The notes under the pieces are model-generated. The model was not told the DNA's origin and made no database searches. It saw only the letters and a program-made list of their open reading frames with translations. The position numbers and the translations under genes were made by a program. This document shows, piece after piece, positions 9,719 through 18,265 of a DNA stretch of 64,000 nt. Within the stretch, counting starts at the first letter, position 1. Every line of letters starts with the position of its first letter. The stretch comes from CBDCUC01 sp965222485. Lineage in GTDB: Bacteria; Pseudomonadota; Alphaproteobacteria; Rhizobiales; Hyphomicrobiaceae. Location of the stretch: assembly GCA_965222485.1 (NCBI GenBank), contig CBDCUC010000040.1:1488001-1552000 (forward strand). Reading direction: 5' to 3'.

Positions 9719-10040
9719 GCGGTTGTCGGCTTGGCGGTGGCGGGTATTCCAGCCTAGTCGGCGACGATCGCGCCAACAGGATTGAATTGGCGCATGTCTG
9801 CCGCATTGTCAGTTATATTGGCGATTAGCAGTACAACTTTTGAAATGAACCGGTATTCCCAGTGAACGTTTTGGATTCTCGAAGTTGATCGGCGCTGCAT
9901 TTTTTATTGACAGGACCATGCGGTGAATTCGTTATTGCGTTGGGGAAGGCGTGTTCAGGCGTTCGTGGTTGGTTGAGTTAGCGGGTGAATACTGGCGTTT
10001 CGGCGGGTGGGTTTGCCGCCGGGACTAGGGGCGACGAGGC
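9719..10040. other. Intergenic region, ppx / J-domain gene
   Basis: About 320 bases with no gene I can support. It probably contains the end of the ppx transcript and the promoter of the downstream chaperone gene. I see no strong inverted repeat followed by a T-run, no RNA gene and no recognisable heat-shock element. Confidence 0.35.
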
Positions 10041-10934
10041 ATGGCGGAAGATCCTTACGAGGTTCTTGGTGTGGAGCGCACGGCTGCGGACGAAGATATC
10101 CGCAAGGCGTTTCGGAAACTTGCCAAAGAACTACACCCAGACCTTAACCCATCGGATTCGGTGGCGGCGGAGCGCTTCAAGAAGGTGTCGGCCGCCTATG
10201 AGATCGTCGGAGATCCGCCTAAGCGAAAGCAATATGACAGGGGCGAGATCGACGCCGCTGGCGAGCCCAAGCGGCCTGCTTATTCAGGCGCGGGCTTTGG
10301 TGGTGGCGCAGGTGGTGGATTCGGCTTTGGAGATGTCTTTGACGACATTTTTGGTGCGCGGGCACGCAACGGTGGGCGCCATGGGGCAGCAGGCGGTTTT
10401 CCAATTCGTGGGCAGGATGTCCGCTATACTCTTGAAGTTGAGTTCATGGAGTCCGTCTCTGGCGCGCGCAAACGCGTAACCCTGCCCGAAGGCGGCACAT
10501 TGGATTTGAATGTGCCGGAAGGTGTGATGGATGGCCAGGTCCTGAGGCTGAAGGGCAAAGGCGGGCCTGGGTCACAAGGGGCGCCGGCAGGCGACGCACT
10601 TATTGAGATCAAGGTCAAACCGCACGGTCAGTTCGTGCGCCAAGGCGATGATATCCGCTGTGAGGTGCCCATCACGCTTGATGAAGCGGTGCTTGGGGCA
10701 AAGATCGAAGTCGCCACAACCACTGGCAAAGTGCAACTGACCTTGCCGAAGGGGACAGGATCAGGCCGCGTTTTCCGGCTTAAGGGAAAAGGCGTCAGAA
10801 ACATGAGTTCGGGAATTTCCGGGGATCAGTTGGTCACCATCAAAATTGTCATGCCTGAAGAGATCGATGAAGACTTGGCTTATTTCTTCTCGGTTTGGCG
10901 TGACAAGCATGGATATGACCCGGGCCGCACTTAA
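10041..10934 (+). CDS. J-domain co-chaperone, CbpA/DnaJ class B type
   Basis: Hsp40-family partner of DnaK. Residues 1-70 form the J domain (DPYEVLGVERTAADEDIRKA, with HPD in KELHPDLNP). A Gly/Phe-rich linker follows (GAGFGGGAGGGFGFGDVFDD), then two DnaJ_C beta-sandwich repeats with GQDVRYTLEVEFMESVSGAR and LPKGTGSGRVFRLKGKG. The CxxCxGxG zinc-finger repeats of DnaJ proper are absent, which makes it a CbpA-like type B protein. The ATG has an AGGGGCGACGAGGC stretch upstream. It converges with rnd. Confidence 0.93.
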   Translation: MAEDPYEVLGVERTAADEDIRKAFRKLAKELHPDLNPSDSVAAERFKKVSAAYEIVGDPPKRKQYDRGEIDAAGEPKRPAYSGAGFGGGAGGGFGFGDVFDDIFGARARNGGRHGAAGGFPIRGQDVRYTLEVEFMESVSGARKRVTLPEGGTLDLNVPEGVMDGQVLRLKGKGGPGSQGAPAGDALIEIKVKPHGQFVRQGDDIRCEVPITLDEAVLGAKIEVATTTGKVQLTLPKGTGSGRVFRLKGKGVRNMSSGISGDQLVTIKIVMPEEIDEDLAYFFSVWRDKHGYDPGRT

Positions 10935-10977
10935 TCCCGGGAACGTGGTGCGATTTACTTGAATTTGATGTGTCAGT

Positions 10978-12147
10978 TCAGGCTTCTTCGCGTGCAGGTG
11001 TCGTTTTGATGATGCGCACGTCACCATTCGACAGGGTTAGTGCAAGTTCGCCGCGCTTTAGTCTCAGGGCGTCTTCGCCGAACAATTTTCTTCTCCAACC
11101 GCGCAACGAACGGGTGTCGGGTTCGTCCTCGGCGGCCAGTCTTTCCAGATCCGACGAATCTGCGATCAGGCGTGGAGCCACGCGATGACGTGCCGCTGCG
11201 GTCTTGAGAAGTACTTTCAACAATTCAAGGGTTGCTGTTGCTTCGGCCGATAACGGCTTTCCATGTTTTATGGCGGGGACGTCATTGAGGTCGCGTGCCA
11301 GACCGGCTTTTACAGCTTCGACAATTTCGCGTGCGCGTCCGGACTTGGAAAATCCTTGGCTGATGGATCGCAACTGAGAGAGTTCTGCAGGGTCGGTCGG
11401 TGCCTGGTTGGCTATGTCGTAGAGCACCTCGTCGCGCAAGATACGATTGCGAGGTACGTCCTGGCCTTGGGCAAGGCGTTCGCGCCAGGCCGCCAACTCG
11501 ATTAACACAGCGAGGTTCCTGCGCCCTTTAACGCGCAGTTTCAGTCGTTTCCAGGCATGCTCAGGGCGCAAGCGGTAGGTTTCCGGGTCGGTGAGTGCCC
11601 GCATTTCCTCCGCCAGCCAGGATGTGCGATCGGTTGCTTCCAACTCGCCGCTCAAATGTTCATACACATCACGCAGATGGGTGACGTCGCCAAGAGCATA
11701 ATGCAATTGCTTGTCCGACAGTGGCCGTCTGCTCCAATCGGTGAAGCGCGAGGACTTGTCTAGGTTGCGGCCCGTGACCCTCTTGACCAAATTGACGTAG
11801 CTGATGCTATCGCCGAATCCGCAGACCATTGCAGCCACTTGGGTGTCGAAGACTGGCGCTGGAATGAGTTTGCCCTCAAAAAAGACAATCTCGATGTCCT
11901 GGCGTGCGGCATGAAAGACTTTGACGACATTGGTGTCGCCCATGAGCTGCCAGAATGGAGAAAGATCGATACCTTCGGCCAATGGGTCGACGATGAACTC
12001 GTGACTTGGTCCGGCTAGCTGTATGAGGCAGAGGTGGGGCCAAAACGTCTGCTCGCGCATAAACTCGGTGTCTACGGCGACGAAATCCGACTTCGCGAGG
12101 TCGGTACAGGCAGTGGCCAGGTCAGCGGTTGTTTTTACGATTCGCAT
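10978..12147 (-). CDS. rnd: Ribonuclease D
   Basis: 3'-5' exoribonuclease of the DEDDy family, involved in tRNA 3' maturation. Exo I is FVAVDTEFMREQTFWP (the D and E metal ligands), Exo II is VVKVFHAARQDIEIVFF, and Exo III is DKQLHYALGDVTHLRDVYEHL with the catalytic tyrosine. HRDC-type helices follow, including LAAWRERLAQGQDVPRNRIL. At 389 residues it is family length. It is divergent from aspS, a frequent arrangement in Rhizobiales. Confidence 0.95.
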   Translation of the reverse strand: MRIVKTTADLATACTDLAKSDFVAVDTEFMREQTFWPHLCLIQLAGPSHEFIVDPLAEGIDLSPFWQLMGDTNVVKVFHAARQDIEIVFFEGKLIPAPVFDTQVAAMVCGFGDSISYVNLVKRVTGRNLDKSSRFTDWSRRPLSDKQLHYALGDVTHLRDVYEHLSGELEATDRTSWLAEEMRALTDPETYRLRPEHAWKRLKLRVKGRRNLAVLIELAAWRERLAQGQDVPRNRILRDEVLYDIANQAPTDPAELSQLRSISQGFSKSGRAREIVEAVKAGLARDLNDVPAIKHGKPLSAEATATLELLKVLLKTAAARHRVAPRLIADSSDLERLAAEDEPDTRSLRGWRRKLFGEDALRLKRGELALTLSNGDVRIIKTTPAREEA

Positions 12148-12352
12148 TTAGGAGCAGGCATATAGCGTAACTTTGTTGCCTTGTCCCGTGTGATTGGGGG
12201 CCATTGGCGGTTGTCGTTAAGGCTGTTGCATTGTGGTGCGCCTAGGCAGGCCAGCCCTGGCCGTGGGGCGCAGTCTTGACTTTCGGTCTTCCCCATGCGC
12301 TTTTCCGCGCCTGATCCCGACAACCATGACGATCCGAGGCAGTGAGGGGGCA

Positions 12353-14227
12353 ATGGCTCAATCCAAGGCGGCGAAATCTGTGAAATCGAGCAAGGGCAAT
12401 GCGGCGAAAGCCGGTGCTTCTCAGGCTCCCCGCCTGCACCGCTATCGCAGCCACACCTGCGGGGCGCTACGGTCCAGCGATATTGGTGGACAGCACCGCT
12501 TGTCAGGCTGGGTGCACAGGGTGCGCGATCACGGCGGCGTTCTGTTTATCGACCTGCGCGACCACTTCGGCGTTACCCAGGTGGTTGCTGATCCGGACAG
12601 TCCTGCCTTTAAGACCGCTGAAACTTTACGCTCCGAATGGGTCATTCGGGTCGATGGGCTTTTGCGCGAGCGCCCGGAAGGGACGGCCAACCCGGAGCTG
12701 CCGACCGGAGAGGTGGAGTTGTTCGCCAACGAGATCGAAGTTTTGTCGGCGGCGAAGGAACTGCCGGTTCCCGTTTTCGGCGAACCTGACTATCCGGAAG
12801 ATCTGCGCCTGCAGTATCGCTTTCTCGATCTTAGGCGTGAAACTCTGCATGCCAACATTATGCGCCGGATGGATATCATCAAGTCGATCCGGCGGCGTAT
12901 GGAAGATGCGGAGTTCTTTGAATTCTCAACACCGATCCTTACCGCGTCATCGCCGGAAGGCGCGCGTGACTTCCTGGTTCCCTCGCGCATTCACGCAGGC
13001 AAATTCTATGCCTTGCCGCAGGCGCCGCAGCAGTACAAGCAGCTGTTGATGGTATCGGGTTTTGATCGCTACTTCCAGATCGCGCCGTGTTTCCGTGACG
13101 AGGATCCACGGGCCGACCGTCTGCCGGGTGAATTCTACCAGCTCGATGTCGAAATGAGCTTTGTCGAGCAGGAAGATATCCTGTCGACAATGGAGCCCGT
13201 GATGCGCGGCGTATTCGAGGAGTTTGCCGAGGGTAAGCGCGTCACCAAGACCTTCCCGCGCATTCCTTTCGACGAAGCCATTTCAAAATACGGAACCGAC
13301 AAGCCCGACCTGCGTAACCCCATTGAAATGCAGGACGTGACAGAGCATTTCCGAGGGTCCGGCTTCAAGATCTTTGCCGGCATGATCGAAAAAGATGACA
13401 AGGTCAGGGTCTGGGCTATTCCTGCGCCTGGGGGAGGAAGCCGGGCCTTTTGCGACCGCATGAATTCATGGGCGCAAGGAGAGGGGCAGCCGGGACTTGG
13501 CTACATCTTTCTGCGCGATGGTGAAGGCGCCGGCCCTATTGCCAAGAACATCGGCAAAGAGCGCGCGGACGCACTTTCAAAGCAGCTCAGTCTCAAGGAT
13601 GGCGATGCGGTATTTTTTGCCGCCGGACGCCCGCAGAAATTCGCAAAGTTTGCTGGCGATGCGCGCGACCGCATTGGGCAGGAATTGAAACTGTTGGACG
13701 AAGACCAGTATTCGTTGTGCTGGATTGTCGACTACCCCATGTATGAGTGGAACGAGGATGAAAAGCGCGTGGAGTTTTCGCACAATCCGTTCTCGATGCC
13801 GCAAGGTGGGTTGGATGCGCTAAACGCCGCGGAAGGCAATGACGAGGCATTATTGGACGTCAAGGCCTATCAATACGATCTCGTATGCAACGGTAGCGAG
13901 ATCGCGTCTGGCGGCATCCGTAACCATCTGCCTGAAACGATGGTGAATGCTTTCGGGCATGCCGGTCTCGACGCCGATGTGGTCAAAGAACGTTTTGGTG
14001 GGCTTTATCGCGCGTTTCAATTCGGCGCCCCTCCGCACGGGGGCATGGCGGCGGGTATTGACCGTATCGTAATGCTGTTGGTCGGTGCGAAGAACTTGCG
14101 CGAAGTTTCGCTGTTTCCCATGAACCAGCAGGCGGAAGACTTGCTGATGGGCGCGCCGAGCGAAGCGACGGCAACGCAATTGCGCGAGCTTTCCTTGCGC
14201 CTTATGCCGCAGGAAAAGAAGGCGTAG
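12353..14227 (+). CDS. aspS: Aspartyl-tRNA synthetase
   Basis: Class IIb synthetase charging tRNA-Asp. In many alphaproteobacteria it is non-discriminating and also acts on tRNA-Asn, which cannot be decided here. The core starts at HRYRSHTCGALR; the OB-fold anticodon domain contains SGWVHRVRDHGGVLFIDLRD. Class II motif 1/2 regions include FLDLRRETLHANIMRR and FQIAPCFRDEDPRADRLPGE. The GAD insertion domain is present, and motif 3 is GGMAAGIDRIVMLL. I chose ATG 12353 because GAGGGGG lies about 8 bases upstream. The roughly 30-residue Lys/Ser/Ala-rich extension before HRYRSHTC is longer than usual and could be partly untranslated if a later start is used. Confidence 0.95.
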   Translation: MAQSKAAKSVKSSKGNAAKAGASQAPRLHRYRSHTCGALRSSDIGGQHRLSGWVHRVRDHGGVLFIDLRDHFGVTQVVADPDSPAFKTAETLRSEWVIRVDGLLRERPEGTANPELPTGEVELFANEIEVLSAAKELPVPVFGEPDYPEDLRLQYRFLDLRRETLHANIMRRMDIIKSIRRRMEDAEFFEFSTPILTASSPEGARDFLVPSRIHAGKFYALPQAPQQYKQLLMVSGFDRYFQIAPCFRDEDPRADRLPGEFYQLDVEMSFVEQEDILSTMEPVMRGVFEEFAEGKRVTKTFPRIPFDEAISKYGTDKPDLRNPIEMQDVTEHFRGSGFKIFAGMIEKDDKVRVWAIPAPGGGSRAFCDRMNSWAQGEGQPGLGYIFLRDGEGAGPIAKNIGKERADALSKQLSLKDGDAVFFAAGRPQKFAKFAGDARDRIGQELKLLDEDQYSLCWIVDYPMYEWNEDEKRVEFSHNPFSMPQGGLDALNAAEGNDEALLDVKAYQYDLVCNGSEIASGGIRNHLPETMVNAFGHAGLDADVVKERFGGLYRAFQFGAPPHGGMAAGIDRIVMLLVGAKNLREVSLFPMNQQAEDLLMGAPSEATATQLRELSLRLMPQEKKA

Positions 14228-14273
14228 CTGAGCGGGGTCCAGTGACATTCCCGCAATCGCTGACAGGGTTGTC

Positions 14274-14960
14274 ATGGCCGGTTGGAACGACAAGATCTTT
14301 TCATATTGTGAGCGCGGCGGCGATCCTTCGTTCTGGGCCGAACCGATCAATGCGGTGTCCAACGCCGCCTTTCTGATTGGCGCTGTGGCCGCGCTTTGGT
14401 TGTGGGCAACGTCACACAGGAGCGATCGGCGGTTTGTCGATCTCGGTCTCATCGCGCTTGTTGCGATCATTGGCATCGGGAGTTTTTTGTTTCATACGTA
14501 TGCGACGCGTTGGGCATCGGTGGCTGATGTCGCGCCGATTACGGCCTTCATGCTCGCCTACCTTGCTTACACGCTGAAGCGCTATTTCGGGTTTGGGTGG
14601 ATCGTTACACTGGCAGGTGTCGCCGTGTTTTTTGCGACCCTGTCATACGCTGGAGATATGCGCTGCGGCGGCGCGCGCTGCCTTAACGGATCCGTTGGGT
14701 ACCTTCCAGCGCTTGGTGTTCTCATCCTTCTGGGGGCGGTGTTGATGATAATGCGCCATCCCGCAGGCGCGTACCTGGTCGTGGCCGGGCTCATTCTTGC
14801 CGTGTCGTTAACATTCCGCACGATCGATCGGGAGGTTTGCGCGCAGACGATAGAGGTATTAGGGAGCCGGTCAGGCACGCATTACCTTTGGCATATATTG
14901 AATGGGACGCTGCTCTATCTGCTGCTTCGTGCCAGCATTCTGCATGGTGGGCGGCGCTGA
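14274..14960 (+). CDS. Ceramidase-family (alkaline ceramidase-like) membrane protein
   Basis: Multi-pass membrane hydrolase of the CREST/ceramidase superfamily. It has about seven hydrophobic segments. Conserved positions typical of the family are visible: ERGGDPSFWAEPINAVSNAA near the N-terminus, the GSFLFHTYATRWASVADVAP block with a zinc-ligand histidine, and the C-terminal GTHYLWHILNG with two more histidines. A CGGARC pair lies in a periplasmic-type loop. The bacterial substrate is unknown; amide lipids such as ornithine or sphingo-type lipids are possible. It starts about 46 bases after aspS and may be cotranscribed with it. Confidence 0.85.
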   Translation: MAGWNDKIFSYCERGGDPSFWAEPINAVSNAAFLIGAVAALWLWATSHRSDRRFVDLGLIALVAIIGIGSFLFHTYATRWASVADVAPITAFMLAYLAYTLKRYFGFGWIVTLAGVAVFFATLSYAGDMRCGGARCLNGSVGYLPALGVLILLGAVLMIMRHPAGAYLVVAGLILAVSLTFRTIDREVCAQTIEVLGSRSGTHYLWHILNGTLLYLLLRASILHGGRR

Positions 14961-15052
14961 GGAAAATGTGTCATTTGAGATATTGCGTGGGTTGCGCGGC
15001 GCTTGCGGGGTAGGCATAACAACGCGCGCGCCGACCAATCGGCAAAGCAGAT

Positions 15053-15139
15053 GCGGACGTGGTGGAACTGGTAGACACAAGGGACTTAAAATCCCTCGGA
15101 GGAGACTCCATGCGGGTTCGAGTCCCGCCGTCCGCACCA
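15053..15139 (+). tRNA. tRNA-Leu (anticodon UAA)
   Basis: An 87-base class II tRNA including an encoded CCA end. The acceptor stem GCGGACG pairs with CGTCCGC. The anticodon stem AGGGA/TCCCT encloses the loop CTTAAAA, giving anticodon TAA. A long variable arm (CGGAGGAGACTCC) and the T-arm GCGGGTTCGAGTCCCGC are present. It reads UUA and, by wobble, UUG leucine codons. Confidence 0.97.
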
Positions 15140-15339
15140 CACTGGAACTGTATAGGACTTAGACGAAGGATCGCTACCTTTCGGTCGGCTGTTTAGGCAA
15201 CCATGGCTTTGGCATGGGCTGGGTCCGGTGCGTCCCTAAAAAATCGTGCAGGCGTCGTCGTATTTTGTGAAACGCTTGATGCCATGGACACGACGCACCG
15301 CCGGTTTCTCGACATCGTAGTGAAGTCAAGTCAAAGCCG

Positions 15340-15358
15340 CCTGACAACCTTCTTGCAA
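15340..15358 (+). promoter_or_regulatory. Tandem 11-bp half-sites, putative response-regulator box (copy 1)
   Basis: CCTGACAACCTTCTTGCAA holds two half-sites, TGACAA at 15342 and TTGCAA at 15353, exactly 11 bases apart. That is the geometry of OmpR/PhoB-type regulator sites. A nearly identical element occurs at 18172, and each lies exactly 92 bases before its start codon. The OmpR-type regulator encoded between them is the obvious candidate binder; this is inference. Confidence 0.6.
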
Positions 15359-15404
15359 GTCAATTGTTCCACGCTGACCCATCGAGCTGCCGTGAGAGCT
15401 AACA

Positions 15405-15430
15405 GTTCCTTATCGCAATAGATGAGGAAC
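15405..15430 (+). promoter_or_regulatory. 5'-UTR stem-loop burying the Shine-Dalgarno (copy 1)
   Basis: The left arm GTTCCTTAT (15405-15413) pairs over 9 bp with ATGAGGAAC (15422-15430) around the 8-base loop CGCAATAG. The right arm contains the GAGGAA ribosome site of the gene starting at 15434. A matching stem-loop with the same loop size and position lies at 18240. It could be a thermosensor, an sRNA/protein target or another translational switch. Confidence 0.6.
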
Positions 15431-15433
15431 ACC

Positions 15434-15649
15434 ATGAACAAATTGATCGCGACTACAGTGTTGATGGCCGCAACTACTTTTGGCGGAGTATCGGCACAAG
15501 CCAACGACATGGGCGTACTGCAGCTCGCGCGCATAGCCCAGAAGTCAGGTACGGTCACTAGCGAACAGAAGGACCTGCTCATTCGTTATGGTCATTGGAA
15601 CGGCTCGGCTACCGATACCAACGGGACGCACAAAAACACCAAAAAATAG
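15434..15649 (+). CDS. Small exported protein of unknown function
   Basis: A 71-residue protein. The first 26 residues form a clean signal peptide (MNKLIATTVLMAATTFGGVS then AQAND). The mature part is about 45 residues, polar and Lys/Thr-rich at the end, with one RYGHWNG motif and no cysteine. I recognise no family. I chose ATG 15434 because GAGGAAC lies at good distance. An ATG 12 bases earlier lies inside the hairpin arm. The upstream region is shared with the Sel1 gene beyond the two-component pair, so both are probably output genes of that system. A hairpin follows the stop. Confidence 0.7.
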   Translation: MNKLIATTVLMAATTFGGVSAQANDMGVLQLARIAQKSGTVTSEQKDLLIRYGHWNGSATDTNGTHKNTKK

Positions 15650-15655
15650 CGAGGC

Positions 15656-15696
15656 TGCCTTTTGGATGCGGCGGATATCGCCGCATCCAGGAGGCA
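15656..15696 (+). terminator. Long stem-loop after the small exported gene
   Basis: TGCCTTTTGGATGCGGCG pairs with CGCCGCATCCAGGAGGCA, an 18-bp stem with two G-U pairs around a GATAT loop, starting 7 bases after the stop codon. No T-run follows, so it may be a weak terminator or a 3'-end stabilising structure. Confidence 0.55.
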
Positions 15697-15958
15697 ATGT
15701 GGACGGGAAAATCTGGTGCCTCATAATTTTCTGACATTTCGATCGTGTGCTTGGTTATTCTCCGCGAGATAAGTAATATTTTGAAAGCAGATAGCGCGTG
15801 AGCCGCGGGTGTCAGCGTTTCAATTTGGCGTCCTGGGCCTATAAACCGAATATCTGAGACGACTGGATCGAAGTTTTAAGATTTGCCACTGTGATCGCGA
15901 TGATCGCTGCGTTTGTACTCTCAAATGCTCTATCCGAGAGGGTGGCATAGGAAGTAGC

Positions 15959-17440
15959 ATGCAGGCAGCCAATCTGATGAATCGTACGCTGCGGCTCAAT
16001 ACGCTTGCCATTGTTCTTATTACCCTGCCGCTCGCTATCATCATTGCCTTGGCCGTCAGAACGATTGTGATCGATAAGACTGCGTCGCTGTCTCGTGCGG
16101 GCGAGGCTGCACAGCAAGTTGCTAAGTCCTATGCGGTTCAGTTCGACACTGCTCTCTCACAATTGGTGGCTGAACGGTTCAAGGACGTACAGAGGACATT
16201 GTTGAGCGCGAATGACCCTGTCGGTTTTTTGCGCCGTATCGTCTACGAACGGTCGCCTCTCTTCGCGGTTCTCTTTCAGGAACACAGACGGGTTTTCCCG
16301 CCTGAAGAAGATTATGCTGTGCTGCTGCAGGAACGGCAGATTCTGGCACAGCTTGATTCTGCCTTGGCAAGGGCGAGAAAGACGACAACTCAGCAGCGAC
16401 AGGGCCATACATGGGCAAGGCTATTCGATGATCCTGTTCTCCTGACATGCACAAAGTTTGACACTTTTCGCGAGCTCTGCATCGTTTCGAGTCTGGATGA
16501 TCTTCAGCAAGCCATCGATACGGTTCTTGCCGGTGCGGGAGACGAGGTTGGAAAGCCGGTTGAACTTATTGACCCATGGGGGCAACGACAATGGCCGAAG
16601 GAAAGCCGGCAAGGCATTGGTGTGCTTGCAGAAAGCCTTGAGCTGACCAAGGTCCTGTCAGGATGGAAGATACAGGTCGGCCTTGATACCGATACTGGAA
16701 GTTCCGCGCTACTTATTGCAGCGGTTGTTGTCCCTGTCGCCATTGGTTGGGGTTTCGCACTGACCATGCTTATGCGTTACCAAAACGAGGTCACGCGGCA
16801 ACATCGTGTCCGGGCAGAAAGTGCAGCGCGTCTCTCTCACGATTTGCGAACACCGATTGCGAACCTGGAAATCTATGTCGATCTCATTTCCAGACATGGC
16901 AATGACATGAACAGAATTGCTCGATACTGCAAGGCACTTGAAGAAGAGATTGCCAGGTTGGCCATCATTGCCGAAACGACCCTCCGTCGTAGCCGAGGGT
17001 TGCAGCCGCAGCCCGAGAGCGGCCCGCTCGTAGATGCAGATGATGTGATCAAGAGCATACTTTTGCGTTACGAGCCGCTGATGGCAAAGTCCGGCTGTTC
17101 CGTTACATTTGATGCCGGGGCATCCGCCGCCTTGGTCGACGATCGGTCTGCTTTGGAACGCATTCTAATCAATCTAATCGACAACGCCTGTTCGCATGCC
17201 GGCGGGTCGAATGTGAAGGTTGAGACTAGGAATACTGCAGATCGTATCGTGCTGACCATGAGCGACGACGGACCTCGCGTTCCAGCCCGTCCGCAGAAGT
17301 GCGCGGGTGCTCATGGGCTGGGCCTAAAGGTTGTTGAAGAACTTGCCAAGTCGCGAGGAGGAACGTTCGAGGCTTTCATCGACTCAGCCGGATCGCGGTT
17401 TGAAGTGTGCTTACCTTCAATTGGAACTGCAAATACGTGA
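15959..17440 (+). CDS. Membrane sensor histidine kinase
   Basis: A 493-residue class I sensor kinase paired with the downstream regulator. Transmembrane segment 1 covers about residues 13-35 (LNTLAIVLITLPLAIIIALA). A periplasmic domain of about 200 residues with no recognised fold follows. Segment 2 is near residue 243 (SSALLIAAVVVPVAIGWGFA). I see no clear HAMP domain. The phosphoacceptor box is ARLSHDLRTPIANLEIYVDL. The ATPase domain has an N-box (ILINLIDNACSHA), a degenerate G1 (MSDDGPRVPARP) and G2 (AHGLGLKVVEELAKSRGG). The stop codon overlaps the GTG of the regulator gene, which means tight coupling. The signal sensed is unknown. The 309-base region upstream (15650-15958) contains only the hairpin above and presumably the promoter. 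Confidence 0.9.
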   Translation: MQAANLMNRTLRLNTLAIVLITLPLAIIIALAVRTIVIDKTASLSRAGEAAQQVAKSYAVQFDTALSQLVAERFKDVQRTLLSANDPVGFLRRIVYERSPLFAVLFQEHRRVFPPEEDYAVLLQERQILAQLDSALARARKTTTQQRQGHTWARLFDDPVLLTCTKFDTFRELCIVSSLDDLQQAIDTVLAGAGDEVGKPVELIDPWGQRQWPKESRQGIGVLAESLELTKVLSGWKIQVGLDTDTGSSALLIAAVVVPVAIGWGFALTMLMRYQNEVTRQHRVRAESAARLSHDLRTPIANLEIYVDLISRHGNDMNRIARYCKALEEEIARLAIIAETTLRRSRGLQPQPESGPLVDADDVIKSILLRYEPLMAKSGCSVTFDAGASAALVDDRSALERILINLIDNACSHAGGSNVKVETRNTADRIVLTMSDDGPRVPARPQKCAGAHGLGLKVVEELAKSRGGTFEAFIDSAGSRFEVCLPSIGTANT

Positions 17441-18156
17441 AGACGCCAGCCAAAGACAGAGCAGTGGCCCGAATTCTTCTGGCCGAAGACGATGACAATA
17501 TGCGTAAGGGGCTTGATGAGCTCCTTTCGCTTGAGGGCTTTGAATGTCATTGCGCCGCAGATGGAGAGATGGCGCTTGCGGTTTTTCAGAAGACTTGCCC
17601 CGATCTCATCATTCTCGACGTGATGATGCCGAAGCTCAACGGGCTTGAACTGTGCAAGCTGCTTCGTGGTGAGCACCCTGCCATACCGATACTTATTCTG
17701 TCGGCACGCGATACGGAAGTTGACCGTGTGATTGGGCTTGAGCATGGTGCAGACGATTATCTCGTCAAGCCCTTTGGTCCTCGTGAGCTAATAGCACGTA
17801 TAAAATCTTTGCTAAGGCGCGCACGGATCGCCAAGCCGCACGCGGTTCCGGATGAGCCGGTATTCCATCTCGACGATTTGGAGGTCGATATGCGTGCCTT
17901 GCGCGCACGACGTGGAGATCTATTGATCGATCTGACCTTGCGCGAAGTGACTCTGCTTCGTTTCCTTCATAAAAGATGCGGCGAAGCAATTTCGAGAGAC
18001 GATCTTTTGGATGAATGCTGGGGTCACGACTATTTGCCAAACAGCCGCGCTCTTGACCAATACATTTCTGTTTTGAGGCGAAAAATTGAGAGCGATCCAT
18101 CCAGGCCACGCATTATCAAAACCGTTTATGGGTATGGTTACCGCTACGAAGCTTGA
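17437..18156 (+). CDS. OmpR/PhoB-family response regulator
   Basis: The receiver domain occupies residues 1-120: ARILLAEDDDNMRKG (acidic pocket), DLIILDVMMPKLNG (phosphoacceptor D), then LSARD and DDYLVKPFGPREL with the conserved Lys. The C-terminal winged helix (about 140-238) has DLTLREVTLLRFL, the recognition region SRDDLLDECWGHDYLPNSRA, and IKTVYGYGYRYEA at the end. GTG 17437 overlaps the kinase stop codon. An upstream ATG would put the start deep inside the kinase gene. Family members bind tandem half-sites 11 bp apart. Two such sites flank this operon (15340 and 18172), which are the likely targets. Confidence 0.93.
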   Translation: MKTPAKDRAVARILLAEDDDNMRKGLDELLSLEGFECHCAADGEMALAVFQKTCPDLIILDVMMPKLNGLELCKLLRGEHPAIPILILSARDTEVDRVIGLEHGADDYLVKPFGPRELIARIKSLLRRARIAKPHAVPDEPVFHLDDLEVDMRALRARRGDLLIDLTLREVTLLRFLHKRCGEAISRDDLLDECWGHDYLPNSRALDQYISVLRRKIESDPSRPRIIKTVYGYGYRYEA

Positions 18157-18171
18157 GGCCGAGCCCTGAGA

Positions 18172-18190
18172 CCTGACAAACTTCTTACAA
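18172..18190 (+). promoter_or_regulatory. Tandem 11-bp half-sites, putative response-regulator box (copy 2)
   Basis: CCTGACAAACTTCTTACAA contains TGACAA at 18174 and TTACAA at 18185, 11 bases apart. It matches the copy at 15340 at 17 of 19 positions and sits at the same 92-base distance from the ATG. The ungapped similarity continues further down, for example CGCTGRCC in both. Confidence 0.6.
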
Positions 18191-18239
18191 TTTGGTGACT
18201 TCGCGCTGGCCAGTTTGGCGCCGCCAGGATCTATGAATA

Positions 18240-18259
18240 CCTCATCGCAAATGATGAGG
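18240..18259 (+). promoter_or_regulatory. 5'-UTR stem-loop burying the Shine-Dalgarno (copy 2)
   Basis: CCTCAT (18240-18245) pairs with ATGAGG (18254-18259) around the 8-base loop CGCAAATG. The right arm runs into GAGGAAC, the ribosome site for the ATG at 18266. Compared with the copy at 15405, a T-G wobble there is a C-G pair here, a base change that keeps the pairing. Confidence 0.58.
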
Positions 18260-18265
18260 AACGTT

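Noticed and set aside
9847..9878. TGAACC at 9847 considered as a further ECF promoter
   Set aside because: Sixteen bases later the sequence is GTTT rather than CGAC. Similar lone TGAACC/GGTTCA words at 22540, 23930, 37800 and 41843 also lack the second element.
13850..14476. 208-residue frame opposite aspS and the ceramidase gene
   Set aside because: It spans the boundary of two real genes on the other strand and shows no domain.
15203..15421. 72-residue frame after tRNA-Leu
   Set aside because: No ribosome site, and it runs through the shared promoter/hairpin region, which explains the conservation better.
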